The notes under the pieces: generated by a model
What the model saw: the letters and a program-made list of their open reading frames with translations, nothing else
What the model was told of the DNA's origin: nothing
Database searches by the model: none
DNA from: an uncultured Candidatus Entotheonella sp.
Lineage (GTDB): Bacteria > Tectomicrobia > Entotheonellia > Entotheonellales > Entotheonellaceae
Assembly (NCBI GenBank): GCA_951828535.1
Contig: OX639990.1
Coordinates: 2,963,300 to 3,027,299, forward strand
DNA length: 64,000 bases
Direction: 5' to 3'
Position numbers and translations under genes: made by a program
Shown: piece after piece, positions 17,336 to 26,725 of the stretch
Layout of the letters: each line of letters begins with the position of its first letter
How positions within the stretch are numbered: position 1 is the stretch's first letter

Positions 17336-17476
17336 ACAAGGAAATTCGGGGTGAAAAGAAATCCTCGTATTGGCTCAAGGACAGAGCAAGGGAATTTAGC
17401 AGCTTTCCCCTTACCCGGCATCACACTTTTCAACCCACAAAGGGAACTGGAATTTCAATACCTGAAAGGGATACAA

Positions 17477-18247
17477 ATGTCTGAAAAACCTTTGGATAAT
17501 TCCGACTTGGACAACAAGTATTTCATAGACCATGCCGTGTACAACTGCCCCTTTTGTAACAGGCGAAACGTCATTTATCGTCTTACCAATACCTTGGAGT
17601 TCGACTGGAGTACTGAGAAGAAGTGTTACGTGTATACGGCCAAGTGTTCTTCTTGTCTGAGGGAATCTATGCATCTCTCCTTCGACGATATGCTCGAGGG
17701 AGGAGACCATTCAGGAACGATAACCTATCCTCGGAAATTCGCAAAAAAGTTGGAAAATATTGATTCACACATTTTTTATTCAATGCCCACTTCATTTTTT
17801 ACCATTGACACTCGTATCCCAAAGATCATAAGGGAGTTGATAACCGAAGCCGAAGGTAGTCTGAAGATGAATTATTTGACCGGTGCTTCGGCCTGTATGA
17901 GAAAAGCTATCTATGAGTTTCTGTTTTACGAAAAACTCATAGACGGTAGCTATGAAGACCGCGTCAAATCTCTCAAATGTAAATACCCCTCAAACGACCC
18001 AGAATTGTTCGATATACTTAGTCACATACAACAAATGACCAGTGCCAAGGTCCACGAACAGTCCTGGGATAAGTGGGACTCTTCGACCATTAGGCTAATC
18101 CTTGAAACCATGAAAGAAATTCTCTACGAGATTTACGTCCTTCCGGCCGAGAGAAAGCAGCGCCGGAACACGATACAGCAGCTTCGGCAACAATCCCTTG
18201 GAGAATCTAATCCAAGCAAATTGGCGGAACCAAAAATTGACATCTGA
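17477..18247 (+). CDS. Zinc-ribbon protein with DUF4145-like domain, in defence island
   Basis: From the ATG at 17477 (AAAGGG 7 bases upstream) the product has 256 residues. CPFCNRR near the start and CSSCLRE about 30 residues later form a probable four-Cys zinc ribbon. The second half (PKIIRELITEAEGSLKMNYL, then ACMRKAIYEFLFYEKL) matches the helical DUF4145 pattern seen in many restriction and defence loci. Function is not known. Base composition is clearly more AT-rich than both neighbours, suggesting a separate origin. Its 3' end overlaps the start region of the methylase gene. Confidence 0.7.
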   Translation: MSEKPLDNSDLDNKYFIDHAVYNCPFCNRRNVIYRLTNTLEFDWSTEKKCYVYTAKCSSCLRESMHLSFDDMLEGGDHSGTITYPRKFAKKLENIDSHIFYSMPTSFFTIDTRIPKIIRELITEAEGSLKMNYLTGASACMRKAIYEFLFYEKLIDGSYEDRVKSLKCKYPSNDPELFDILSHIQQMTSAKVHEQSWDKWDSSTIRLILETMKEILYEIYVLPAERKQRRNTIQQLRQQSLGESNPSKLAEPKIDI

Positions 18248-21200
18248 ACCCAGACGCCTCATTGAAGTCGCTTTCCCGCTCAAGCAGGTCTCGTTGGACG
18301 CCGTGCATGAGAAGAATGTGCGGCACGGGCATATCTCCACGCTGCACATCTGGCCGGCGCGGCGGCCGTTGGCGGCGGCGCGGGCGGCGCTGATTGCGAC
18401 GCTGCTTCCCGATCCGGGCAACGCCGGGGAACGCCAAAAAATCCTGGAGCGCATGGCCGGGCGGGTGGTGGAGACCATCGAGCGCAAGCGGGTGAATGGG
18501 CGGGTGGTCGAGAAGACCAAGGAGGAAACCGCCGGCGGCATCCTGCACTGGGGGCGCGAGAACGGGCCGGACCTTGCATGGTTCCGCGAAGAAATTCGCA
18601 AGGCGTACGGCGGGCGGGCGCCGAAGGTGCTGGACCCGTTCGCGGGCGGCGGCGCCATTCCGCTGGAGGCAATGCGCCTGGGGTGTGAGGTGACCGCCAT
18701 GGACATCAACCCGGTGGCCTGGTTCATCCTCAAGTGCACCCTGCAATACCCCCAGAAGCTCGCCGGCCAGACCCACCCGCTACCCGAATTCGCGCTGCAG
18801 GACGGCGACTTCATGAAGGCGTTCCTGAAGGCCAAGGGTCTAAAGGGCGCCAGTCTGCGGACGGCCCTGCAGCGGTTCGGCCACGGCGACGGGGAAGAAG
18901 TCCCGCTCGACCTCGTGCGCGACGATGACCTACTGCTGGCGGCGGACCTCGCCTGGCACGTACGCGCCTGGGGCCGCTGGGTGCTGGCCAAGGCGCGCGC
19001 GGAACTGGCGTCGTTCTATCCCACCTATGCCGAGTGGTCGGTGCCGAGCGGGGAAAATGGAGAGCTGCCCGGCGAACCGTTGGAGCGGCTGCGGCTGTTG
19101 GAGTCGGACGCCGAGGGCAAAACCGACGCCGGATCACTGAACGCCGGCTTCGATTCGGCCTACCTCAATGATCCGCGCAACCCTCGCTGGATTGCCAAGC
19201 CCACGGTCGCTTATCTCTGGGCGCGAACCGTGACCTGCAAACAGTGCCGCGCCACGCTGCCGCTGCTCAAGACGCGCTGGCTGTGCAAGAAGGACCGCAA
19301 GCGGGTGCTGCTGACGATGGAACCTGCTGCCGACCGGACTGGCGTCGTCTTCGGCGTGCAGAACGACCCGCCGCAAAACGGCGGCAACGCGGCGCAGCGG
19401 CGGGAGCACGACCGGCGCCTCGGCGCGGGCACCATGTCGCGCACCGGCGCCACCTGCCCGTGCTGCGGCGCTATCAGTACGATGACGGATATCCGCTTTG
19501 AAGGCTGCACCGGCCGGCTGGGCGCCATCATGACGGCCGTTGTGGTGCTCGGGCCGAAGGGCAAAGAGTACCGGACGCCGACGGATCACGAACGGGCGGT
19601 GACGGAGGTTACCGAGGAGCGGCTTCAGGCGCTCTATACGGACATCCCTTTTGGGCTTCCGGAGGAGCCTTTGCCGAGTAAGGAGGCTCTGGGGTTTCGC
19701 GTCCCACTGTACGGCTTTGACAGATGGCGGAAGCTGTTTACACACCGGCAGCTTGCAACACAACAAGCGCTCATTAAGGCAATAACCGCCGCGAAGACAA
19801 AGATCGAAACGATACATGATCCCGGCGTTGCCGATGCGATTGTGGGTTTTCTGACATGCGTCATGGAACGACAAGCGGACTACGGCAGTACAGGTTGTAT
19901 CTGGGTCAATAGCAACGAACATATGGGGCACCAGTTCAGCCGTTTTGCTTTGCCGATCGTTTGGGACATTGCCGAGGTTTGCCCCTTCACGACGGCCTCC
20001 GGCGGGCTGAAGAGTGCCTTTGAATGGGTAACTAGGGCTGTCGACCGTCTGCAGACAGCCACCAGAGACGCACCAAGCTCAAATGTGGAGCTGAAATCTG
20101 CAATCAGTAAGCAGAATGGTTCCTATGACGTCATCATTACGGATCCTCCCTACTACGACGCAATTCCATATTCCGACTTGATGGACTTCTTTCATATCTG
20201 GCTGCGTCGCCTTGCATACAGCGTCTCCAATGAACTACGGCATGCCTTTGAGTCCCAATTAGGGCCAAAATGGGATGCCGAAGCTGATGATGGCGAATTA
20301 ATTGACGACGCGAGTCGCTTTGATGGAGACCAGACTCGTTCCAAGCAGGTATACGAAGACGGCATGCAGCGTGCCTTCAGCACGTGCTTGGGAGCGCTCA
20401 AACCAGACGGACGGCTAGTCGTGGTCTTCGCGAGCAAGAACCCGACTGCCTGGGAAACACTTGTAGCCGCCCTTATCCGGGCCGGTTTCGTGGTTGATGG
20501 CTCGTGGCCTATACAGACGGAACGACAGAAGCGATTGCGATCTGTAAGTTCAGCTGCTCTCGCCTCGTCTATCTGGATTGTCTGCAAGAAGCGCCCCGCC
20601 GCCCGCCCCGGCTGGGATAACATCGTCCTTGGCGAGATGCGCGAGAAGGTCACGCAACAGCTCCGCGACTTCTGGGACGCCGGCATTCGTGGTCCGGATT
20701 TCGTGTGGGCAGCGACCGGGCCGGCTCTGGAAGCCTTCAGCAAGCATCCCGTCGTCAAGAAGGCCAACGACCCGAACCAGCTGATGACCGTCTCGGCGTT
20801 CCTGCGCGAGGTGCGGCGCATGGTCGTCGATTTCGTCGTCGGCCGAGTGCTGACCCGGGACCCTGAATCAAGTTCAGGGCAGGCTGATGGGCAGTCCGTC
20901 GCGACCGGCCTCGACGACGTGACCACCTACTACCTGTTGCATCGCCACGACTTCGGCATGGACGAGGCACCCATCGGCGGCTGCATTCTCTACGCCCTGT
21001 CGTGCAACCTCTCCGACGCCGCCCTGGTCAATCAACACGACCTCCTGGCCCAGTCGGGCAAGGGGAAAACCGGCGACCTCGAATCGGACCCCGTGCCGGA
21101 AGACGGAACGGACGATCCGCCAGAGGAGGCGGAAGAAACAGGCGGCGGCGCCAAGGTCAAACTGAAGCCTTGGCACAGGCGTCAGGGCCGCAACCTCGGC

Positions 21201-21494
21201 CTCGAAGCGTCGGGCGGGCGCCCCGCACCCCTTATCGACCAAGTGCACAAGCTCATGCGCCTCTGGCGCGCCGGCGACCAGGTGAAGGTCAACGACTACC
21301 TCGACGCCCGCGGCCTGCAGCACAACGCCCTGTTCAATCAGTTCCTCCAGGCGCTCATTGAGCTGGCTGGCGCCGGTTCCGAGGAGCGCTCCCTTCTCGA
21401 AGCCCTGAGCAACCACGTGGTCGCCCGCGGTGACGTCCAAGCGCCGCGGCAGAGGGGGCTTCAGCTTGGAGGAGCGGGCCGTGTGTCCAGTTGA
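18237..21494 (+). CDS. DUF1156 adenine-type DNA methyltransferase with zinc-ribbon insert
   Basis: The protein (about 1085 residues) opens with the DUF1156 block: LIEVAFPLKQVS and NVRHGHISTLHIWPARRPLA. SAM-binding motif I is D133-PFAGGGAIPLEA, and the catalytic motif IV is TD636-PPYYDAIPYSDLMDF, typical of amino-methylases. Between them TCKQC, a later Cys pair and CPCCG indicate a zinc ribbon, as in COG1743. It should modify host DNA for self-recognition. No ATG fits; TTG at 18237 keeps the DUF1156 start and a short overlap with the preceding gene, while TTG at 18198 is an alternative. A short palindrome near residue 880 is read in frame. Confidence 0.87.
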   Translation: MTSEPRRLIEVAFPLKQVSLDAVHEKNVRHGHISTLHIWPARRPLAAARAALIATLLPDPGNAGERQKILERMAGRVVETIERKRVNGRVVEKTKEETAGGILHWGRENGPDLAWFREEIRKAYGGRAPKVLDPFAGGGAIPLEAMRLGCEVTAMDINPVAWFILKCTLQYPQKLAGQTHPLPEFALQDGDFMKAFLKAKGLKGASLRTALQRFGHGDGEEVPLDLVRDDDLLLAADLAWHVRAWGRWVLAKARAELASFYPTYAEWSVPSGENGELPGEPLERLRLLESDAEGKTDAGSLNAGFDSAYLNDPRNPRWIAKPTVAYLWARTVTCKQCRATLPLLKTRWLCKKDRKRVLLTMEPAADRTGVVFGVQNDPPQNGGNAAQRREHDRRLGAGTMSRTGATCPCCGAISTMTDIRFEGCTGRLGAIMTAVVVLGPKGKEYRTPTDHERAVTEVTEERLQALYTDIPFGLPEEPLPSKEALGFRVPLYGFDRWRKLFTHRQLATQQALIKAITAAKTKIETIHDPGVADAIVGFLTCVMERQADYGSTGCIWVNSNEHMGHQFSRFALPIVWDIAEVCPFTTASGGLKSAFEWVTRAVDRLQTATRDAPSSNVELKSAISKQNGSYDVIITDPPYYDAIPYSDLMDFFHIWLRRLAYSVSNELRHAFESQLGPKWDAEADDGELIDDASRFDGDQTRSKQVYEDGMQRAFSTCLGALKPDGRLVVVFASKNPTAWETLVAALIRAGFVVDGSWPIQTERQKRLRSVSSAALASSIWIVCKKRPAARPGWDNIVLGEMREKVTQQLRDFWDAGIRGPDFVWAATGPALEAFSKHPVVKKANDPNQLMTVSAFLREVRRMVVDFVVGRVLTRDPESSSGQADGQSVATGLDDVTTYYLLHRHDFGMDEAPIGGCILYALSCNLSDAALVNQHDLLAQSGKGKTGDLESDPVPEDGTDDPPEEAEETGGGAKVKLKPWHRRQGRNLGLEASGGRPAPLIDQVHKLMRLWRAGDQVKVNDYLDARGLQHNALFNQFLQALIELAGAGSEERSLLEALSNHVVARGDVQAPRQRGLQLGGAGRVSS
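20861..20879. repeat. Short palindromic element read in frame inside the methylase gene
   Basis: CCCTGAATCAAGTTCAGGG has 7-bp arms around TCAAG. It encodes DPESSSG inside a poorly constrained loop between VVDFVVGRVL and DDVTTYYLLH. It shares 15 of 19 positions with the element at 40889-40907. Confidence 0.65.
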
Positions 21495-21545
21495 GATTTT
21501 GTAGCAAGACAAGCAGATAGCGGCCTGAAGAAAGGGGGATGGGCA

Positions 21546-21803
21546 ATGGCGAATTCAGGACCCAGCGACATTTTATTGAAGAGGGTGGTCCAGCGTGATC
21601 CGGACATCCACAGTGGCGATCTCGTATTCACCGGTACCCGGGTTCCAGTGGACAGCCTGGTGGGCTATCTGAAAGGGGGACACTCTATCGAGGAGTTTCT
21701 CCAGGATTTCCCCACGGTCGAGCGCTGGCAGTTGGAGTCGTATCTCGAACTTTCACCCCAGGGACTCGATTTCTTGAGAGCGCGGGATGAAAGTGCTTCT
21801 TGA
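21546..21803 (+). CDS. DUF433 family antitoxin-like protein
   Basis: The 85-residue protein carries the DUF433 winged-helix pattern: VVQRDPDIHSGDLVFTGTRVPV and DSLVGYLKGGHSIEEFLQDFPTVE, as a split block. DUF433 proteins are VapB-like antitoxins usually followed by a DUF5615 or PIN-type toxin, as here. The stop overlaps the next start by 17 bases, indicating coupled translation. It lies 50 bases after the methylase gene on the same strand. Confidence 0.82.
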   Translation: MANSGPSDILLKRVVQRDPDIHSGDLVFTGTRVPVDSLVGYLKGGHSIEEFLQDFPTVERWQLESYLELSPQGLDFLRARDESAS

Positions 21804-22107
21804 CGAGGATATCCCGGTCCGACTCAGGCTTTACTTCCGGACGGCGGAGGTCGAAACGGTCGAGTATCGCGGCTGGAAAGGTCTCAAGAACGGCGCACTG
21901 CTGCGTGCGGCCCAGGAACATTTCGACGTTCTGGTAACGATGGACAATAAACTCCCTGACCAACAGCCACTTGGGCAATTCGATATAGCCGTTGCGATCT
22001 TGCGGGCTCCCAGCAAGGCCCTTGAAGATTTGGCAGCGTTGGTGCCCAAACTCGAACGCGTGATTGCTGACATCCGACCTGGCGTTACGGTGCGGGTACA
22101 TCCATGA
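21787..22107 (+). CDS. DUF5615 PIN-like toxin-type nuclease
   Basis: The 106-residue product begins MKVLLDEDIPVRLRLYF, the conserved LLDEdlP motif that provides the first acidic residues of the Mut7-C/PIN-like nuclease fold. LVTMDNKLPDQQ carries the later conserved Asp (usually TxDxD/TxDrdF). The family partners DUF433 antitoxins and probably cuts RNA. It lies inside the defence operon between the methylase and the ATPase, so it may act as an addiction module or as an effector. Confidence 0.8.
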   Translation: MKVLLDEDIPVRLRLYFRTAEVETVEYRGWKGLKNGALLRAAQEHFDVLVTMDNKLPDQQPLGQFDIAVAILRAPSKALEDLAALVPKLERVIADIRPGVTVRVHP

Positions 22108-22122
22108 ATCAGTGAGGACGAC

Positions 22123-25100
22123 ATGACAACGCAACCTTCCCGGAAGCCGTGGCACGAGGTCGTGCAACTGCGCGACGACGTGAGGAGCGGCGAACTGTCA
22201 CTGGCGGTGTTTGCGGCCGACCTGTACGACGTGGTCATGCAGAAGGGCCAGCGGCCGGTGTACGAGCAGCCCGCGGAGTTCTTTGCCCTCACTTATCCCA
22301 CCTACAATCTGCGGGAACTGGTCAAGGACGTGGTCCTGCGTTTGGCCGGCCAAAGCGACAAGGCGTACCGGAAGCTGTCGGTCAACTACGGCGGCGGCAA
22401 GACCCATACCCTCATTGCGCTCAGGCATCTGGTGCACGATCCGGACACGCTGCCGGACGTGCCGGCCGTTCAGGAATTCGAGGCGCACATCGGATTCAAG
22501 CCTCCGAAGGCCCGGGTCGCGGCGTTGTGCTTTGACAAGATCGACCTGGAAAAGGGCGTCGAGACGCCGGGGCCGGGCGGCGTGGTCCGAATGCTCAGAC
22601 ACCCGTGGAGCATTCTGGCCTTTCAACTGGCCGGATCGGACGGTCTGCGGCTTATTCACGCCGACGGCGAGGACGCCGAGCGAGAGACCCCACCGGCTGA
22701 GCCGCTAGTGGTGGAACTTTTGTCAAAGCCGCAACGAGACGGTCTCTCCACGCTGGTGTTGCTCGACGAGGTGCTGATGTATCTCCGCGTTCAGGTGGAA
22801 GCCGCCCCGACGACCCGCGGCCGTCTAATCAGCTTTTTTCAGTACCTCACGCAAGCAGTGGTTAAAGTGGACCGCTGCGCAATGGTAGCCTCGCTGCTCG
22901 CCTCTGATCCCCGGAAGCACGACGCCTTTGGCAGCAAGCTGCTTCGGGATGTCTCCGAGGTCTTCGGCCGCCAGATGGAAGAAGACGCCAGCCCGGTGAG
23001 CAAGGAGGACGTGGCCGAGGTTCTGCGGCGGCGATTTTTCAAGCCCGAGTCAATTCGCGATCCCGGCGCTTTCCGCCCACACGTGACGTCCGCCGTGGGC
23101 AGCATCGCCGCGCACGATGAGCAGACCCGGAAAGAGCGGGGGAACACGGAGGAGCGCTATCTCAGAAGCTATCCCTTTCATCCGGATCTGACTGAAATCC
23201 TCTACGCCCGCTGGACTCAGCTCGATGGCTTCCAGCGTACCCGCGGCATTCTGCGGACGTTTGCCATCGCCCTACGCGATGCCGAGAAGTGGGACACCAG
23301 CCCATTGGTAGGGCCGAATGTGTTCTTGAACGCGCCGGACAAAAGCGATCTGGCCGAAGCCGCAAGCGAACTTGCTTCCCTTTCCAGCGTTGACGGCGGC
23401 ACCGGCAGGCATCAGGAATGGCGGCCGATCCTCGAGGGCGAGTTGGCCAAGGCGCGCGCCATCCAGGCCGAGGCCACCGGCCTCCGGCACCGGGAGATGG
23501 AGCAGGCGGTCATTGCGGTATTTCTGAGCTCTCAACCGATCGGCCACAAGGCCTTGACGCAGGAACTGATGGTACTGCTCGGAGTGACCAACCCGGACAA
23601 AATAGAACTGGAGAAGGCACTGCGTCGCTGGACCGAGTTGTCATGGTTTCTGGACGAGGCAGAGGTGGCCACGGCGGAAACGAGCGACTTGCCGAAGGCG
23701 TGGCGCTTGGGCAACCGTCCGAATCTGCGGCAGATGCATCATGATGCTTGCAACAATCGAGTACCGCCGGCCCTCGTGGAATCGCAGCTCATCAACACCA
23801 TCGAGAAGTTGAAGGCGCTCACCGCGGGTGCGTCCGCGGCCGGCGCAAGGGTTCACACCTTGCCGGAAAGACCTCGTGACATTGCCGACGACGGCGAGTT
23901 CCACTACGCCGTTCTTGGCCCGCAAGCCGCTTCGGAATCCGGCAAGCCGAGTTCGACAGCCAAGCGTTTCATCGACGAGACAACCGCCCCCGACCGCCCT
24001 CGGGTCCATCGCAACGCCATCGTCCTCGCCGTGCCTTCCAGGGATGGCCTCGACTCGGCGCGCACACGGGTTCGGGAGCAACTCGGTTGGGAGGAGGTCC
24101 GCGATCAACTTAAGGATCAACCGATCGATCCGATCCGCGAGCAGATGCTCACGAACGAGACGGAGACAGCGAAACGGCGCATTCCGGAAGCCCTTCGTCA
24201 GGCTTACGCTCTGGTTGTCACCGTCAACGAGAGCAATAACGTCCACGCCTTCAAAGTCGTGGTGGACGACGCGCCCTTGTTCACGACCATCAAGGCCGAC
24301 GAGCGAGCCCGCATCCAAGAAACCGCCATCAGCTCGGAGGCCATGCTGCCGGGCGGGCCTTATGACCTGTGGCGAGAGGGAGAGCCCTCGCACCGGGTCA
24401 AGGGCCTAGTCGGTGCCTTCGCGCGATTTCCCAAGCTGCCCAAGATGCTGCGTCACAGGGAAATTCTCGACACTGTAACGCAGGGGGTTCAGCAGGGCAT
24501 CTGGGTGGCGCGGATCGTGCGTCCGGATCGAACGACCAAGACCTTCTGGCGTACGGCTATCGACGAACCAGCCCTCAAGGACACCGGCCTGGAGGTGCTG
24601 CTGCCCGAGGGGGCCACGCTGAGCGAGCTTGACCCCGAATTGATCGGCTATCAGAACCTTCCGGGGCTGTGGGTGACGTCGGAGATCAGCGTGCAGGACG
24701 TGTATGACTATTTTGCGGGCGGCCACACCGTGACGGTGCCGAGGGATGGCTACGAAGAAACGCTTACTATCCCGAAATGCGAACCTGCTCAGGTCGAAGA
24801 CGCCATTCTGCAGGCCGTCGAGCGGGGACTGGTGTGGCTGACGAACGGACCGGCCTCCATTCTGAAAGAGTCGGTTCCCGCCGGCGTGCTTAGCGCCGCC
24901 GCGATGTTGAGACGACCACCCGAGCGGATCGACATTTCCGAACTGATGGCCGATGCGATTCTCGACGCCTGGAAGGATGGCAAGACCAATGCCCTCGCCA
25001 TTTTCACCGCGCTCTCGGCCCAGCGGGGCATAACCCTGCCCTGGATCACCGTGCAGTCGGGTATAGAAGGTGGCATCCGGGCGCGGTGGATCGAGTTGGC

Positions 25101-25428
25101 CAGCGACCCCAGCTCATGGCCGTGTGACTTCGCTGGCGCCCAACACGCAATCTTTCAAGTCCCAACCGGGCAAGGCATCCGCGAAGGTGGGGACGGGCCC
25201 TACAAGCCCAAGCCGCGCGGGTTGCTCAGCGCCGAAGCCGTCCTGGAAGCCCATGCCATCCAGGATTTGGCCGAGCAGATTCCAGCCCTATCCAAGGCTA
25301 CCGTAGGCAGTACGCTCCGGTTCAGCCTCCGCATCGAATTAGAGGGCGAACCCGCCCCCGACGCGGCGGCGGTGGAAACCATCAACGCGCTGCTTTCCGA
25401 GGTCTCCGAAGAGTTGAAGCTCGATTGA
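22123..25428 (+). CDS. DUF499 AAA+ family ATPase of the defence system
   Basis: The 1101-residue protein has the DUF499/COG1483 layout. An N-terminal helical region (RDDVRSGELSLAVFAADLYD) precedes Walker A NYGGGKTHTL (G90-G-G-K-T94). Walker B follows as LVLLD215-E216-VLMYL, and a long C-terminal half holds winged-helix-like segments (GFQRTRGILRTFAIALRDAE). In other genomes this ATPase travels with the DUF1156 methylase and an SF2 helicase in antiviral islands and is distantly like the BREX/Pgl ATPase PglY. It is the last gene of the run and starts 15 bases after the toxin stop. Confidence 0.87.
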   Translation: MTTQPSRKPWHEVVQLRDDVRSGELSLAVFAADLYDVVMQKGQRPVYEQPAEFFALTYPTYNLRELVKDVVLRLAGQSDKAYRKLSVNYGGGKTHTLIALRHLVHDPDTLPDVPAVQEFEAHIGFKPPKARVAALCFDKIDLEKGVETPGPGGVVRMLRHPWSILAFQLAGSDGLRLIHADGEDAERETPPAEPLVVELLSKPQRDGLSTLVLLDEVLMYLRVQVEAAPTTRGRLISFFQYLTQAVVKVDRCAMVASLLASDPRKHDAFGSKLLRDVSEVFGRQMEEDASPVSKEDVAEVLRRRFFKPESIRDPGAFRPHVTSAVGSIAAHDEQTRKERGNTEERYLRSYPFHPDLTEILYARWTQLDGFQRTRGILRTFAIALRDAEKWDTSPLVGPNVFLNAPDKSDLAEAASELASLSSVDGGTGRHQEWRPILEGELAKARAIQAEATGLRHREMEQAVIAVFLSSQPIGHKALTQELMVLLGVTNPDKIELEKALRRWTELSWFLDEAEVATAETSDLPKAWRLGNRPNLRQMHHDACNNRVPPALVESQLINTIEKLKALTAGASAAGARVHTLPERPRDIADDGEFHYAVLGPQAASESGKPSSTAKRFIDETTAPDRPRVHRNAIVLAVPSRDGLDSARTRVREQLGWEEVRDQLKDQPIDPIREQMLTNETETAKRRIPEALRQAYALVVTVNESNNVHAFKVVVDDAPLFTTIKADERARIQETAISSEAMLPGGPYDLWREGEPSHRVKGLVGAFARFPKLPKMLRHREILDTVTQGVQQGIWVARIVRPDRTTKTFWRTAIDEPALKDTGLEVLLPEGATLSELDPELIGYQNLPGLWVTSEISVQDVYDYFAGGHTVTVPRDGYEETLTIPKCEPAQVEDAILQAVERGLVWLTNGPASILKESVPAGVLSAAAMLRRPPERIDISELMADAILDAWKDGKTNALAIFTALSAQRGITLPWITVQSGIEGGIRARWIELASDPSSWPCDFAGAQHAIFQVPTGQGIREGGDGPYKPKPRGLLSAEAVLEAHAIQDLAEQIPALSKATVGSTLRFSLRIELEGEPAPDAAAVETINALLSEVSEELKLD

Positions 25429-25477
25429 GATTGGATTTCGAGCGACTGAGCCGACTGCCGTCAGCGACGCGGACAAA

Positions 25478-25772
25478 CGGCAATTTCATCTTTCAGCGGC
25501 TGATGCGAGCCGCCGGCCCGCCCGATCTGCAGGGGCGCCGATGTGCTCCGGGGCCCCCACCCCACTTCTACGCCCGCGGCCTGTTCCAGCAGGTCGAAGT
25601 CGACGGCCAACCCCTGCGCATCCCCGCCCTTACCCCCCATCTCAGCGCCACCCCCGGCGCCACCACCTGGCCCGGCCCCGCCGTCGGCGCCCATAACCAG
25701 GAAATCCTCGGCGGCCTGCTCGGTCTGTCCGATACCGAACTCGCGGCGCTGCAGGACGAGGGTGTGATCTGA
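25478..25772 (+). pseudogene. Decayed CoA-transferase fragment (duplicate of the 12280-13509 gene's 3' end)
   Basis: The last 70 or so codons closely match the CoA transferase C-terminus: ARGLFQQVEVDGQPLRIPAL and AVGAHNQEILGGLLGLSDTE against AHNPEVLGGLLGLSDAE, ending EGVI in both. The upstream bit NGNFIFQRLMRAAG matches an earlier block (NGNSIFQRLMRAAG) and is joined to the tail by an internal deletion of about 60 codons. No N-terminal domain exists. It lies directly after the ATPase gene and marks the right end of the island. Confidence 0.85.
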
Positions 25773-25879
25773 GAGGCAGGGGGCTGTCGGCTCCCTCCGT
25801 TCTAAATCGCTGCATGGGCGGGTGTCAGAAGTGGACCCCAGATGTTGGACAGCTCCTTAAGTGGGATCTTCTGCGGTGA

Positions 25880-26725
25880 TCAGGCTGCCATTTCGGGGGG
25901 CGCCCAACCGTAGTACACCGCATCCGGGGTGTGTCGGCCCAACGCGCTATGGCGGCGCTGGGAGTTGTAGAACTCGACGTACCGGGCCAGCCTGGCTCGC
26001 AGCTCGGCCGGGCTCTCGTAGGCGCGCAGGTACACATCCTCGTATTTCACACTGCGCCACAGCCGCTCGACGAACACGTTATCCAACCAGCGCCCCTTGC
26101 CGTCCATGCTGATGTCGATGCCGTGGCTCGCGAGCATGCCGGTGAACGCTTGCGAAGTGAACTGGGCACCTTGGTCGGTATTGAAGATCACCGGTGTGCC
26201 GAAGCGCAGCAAGGCCTCCTCGAGTGCTTCGACACAGAATCCGGCGTCGAGCGTATTCGACACGCGCCAGGAAAGCACTCGGCGCGAGTGCCAGTCCATG
26301 ATCGCCACCAGGTACATGAAGCCCTTGGCCATCGGCAAAAAGCAGATGTCGGCCGCCCACACTTCGTTGGGGCGTTCGACCGTTCGAGCAGCGAGCAGAT
26401 ACGGATACACCTTGTGCCCCTTGCCCGCATGGCTAGTGCGTCGCCTCGGATACAGGGCTCGCAGGCCCATGCGGCGCATCAGACGCTGTACACGCTTGCG
26501 GTTGACGCGCTGGCCACGCGTTTCGAACTCGTCGCGGATACGCCGGCTCCCGTAGAACGGGCGCTGAAGGTGGATCTCGTCGATGAGCCGCATGGCGGCG
26601 AGATCGGTCTCAGCAACCGGCTCAGACCGGTAGTAGGCGGTCGAACGGGCGACGTCGAGCAATTCGCACCGGCGTCTCTTCGTCAACCGATGGGCAATGT
26701 GAATCTGGGCTCGGCGCTCACTCAT
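25880..26725 (-). CDS. IS3-family transposase OrfB (DDE integrase-core)
   Basis: The 281-residue product has the IS3 HTH_21 region (RRIRDEFETRGQRVNRKRV, in part) and an rve integrase core: VWAADICFLPMAKGFMYLVA (first Asp), FNTDQGAQFTSQAF (second Asp) and DNVFVERLWRSVKYEDVY (Glu). The ATG overlaps the OrfA stop as ATGA. In IS3 elements the active enzyme is normally an OrfAB fusion made by programmed frameshifting. The frame is intact. Confidence 0.9.
   Translation of the reverse strand: MSERRAQIHIAHRLTKRRRCELLDVARSTAYYRSEPVAETDLAAMRLIDEIHLQRPFYGSRRIRDEFETRGQRVNRKRVQRLMRRMGLRALYPRRRTSHAGKGHKVYPYLLAARTVERPNEVWAADICFLPMAKGFMYLVAIMDWHSRRVLSWRVSNTLDAGFCVEALEEALLRFGTPVIFNTDQGAQFTSQAFTGMLASHGIDISMDGKGRWLDNVFVERLWRSVKYEDVYLRAYESPAELRARLARYVEFYNSQRRHSALGRHTPDAVYYGWAPPEMAA

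Noticed and set aside
18198-18247. Earlier TTG start for the methylase at 18198
   Set aside because: It would deepen the overlap with the preceding gene, has no ribosome site, and adds residues outside the DUF1156 domain.
13691-25428. DISARM or BREX assignment for the defence island
   Set aside because: No DrmA/DrmB/DrmC-like proteins and no PglZ alkaline-phosphatase-like protein are present. Only the helicase resembles DrmD, and the ATPase is only distantly PglY-like.
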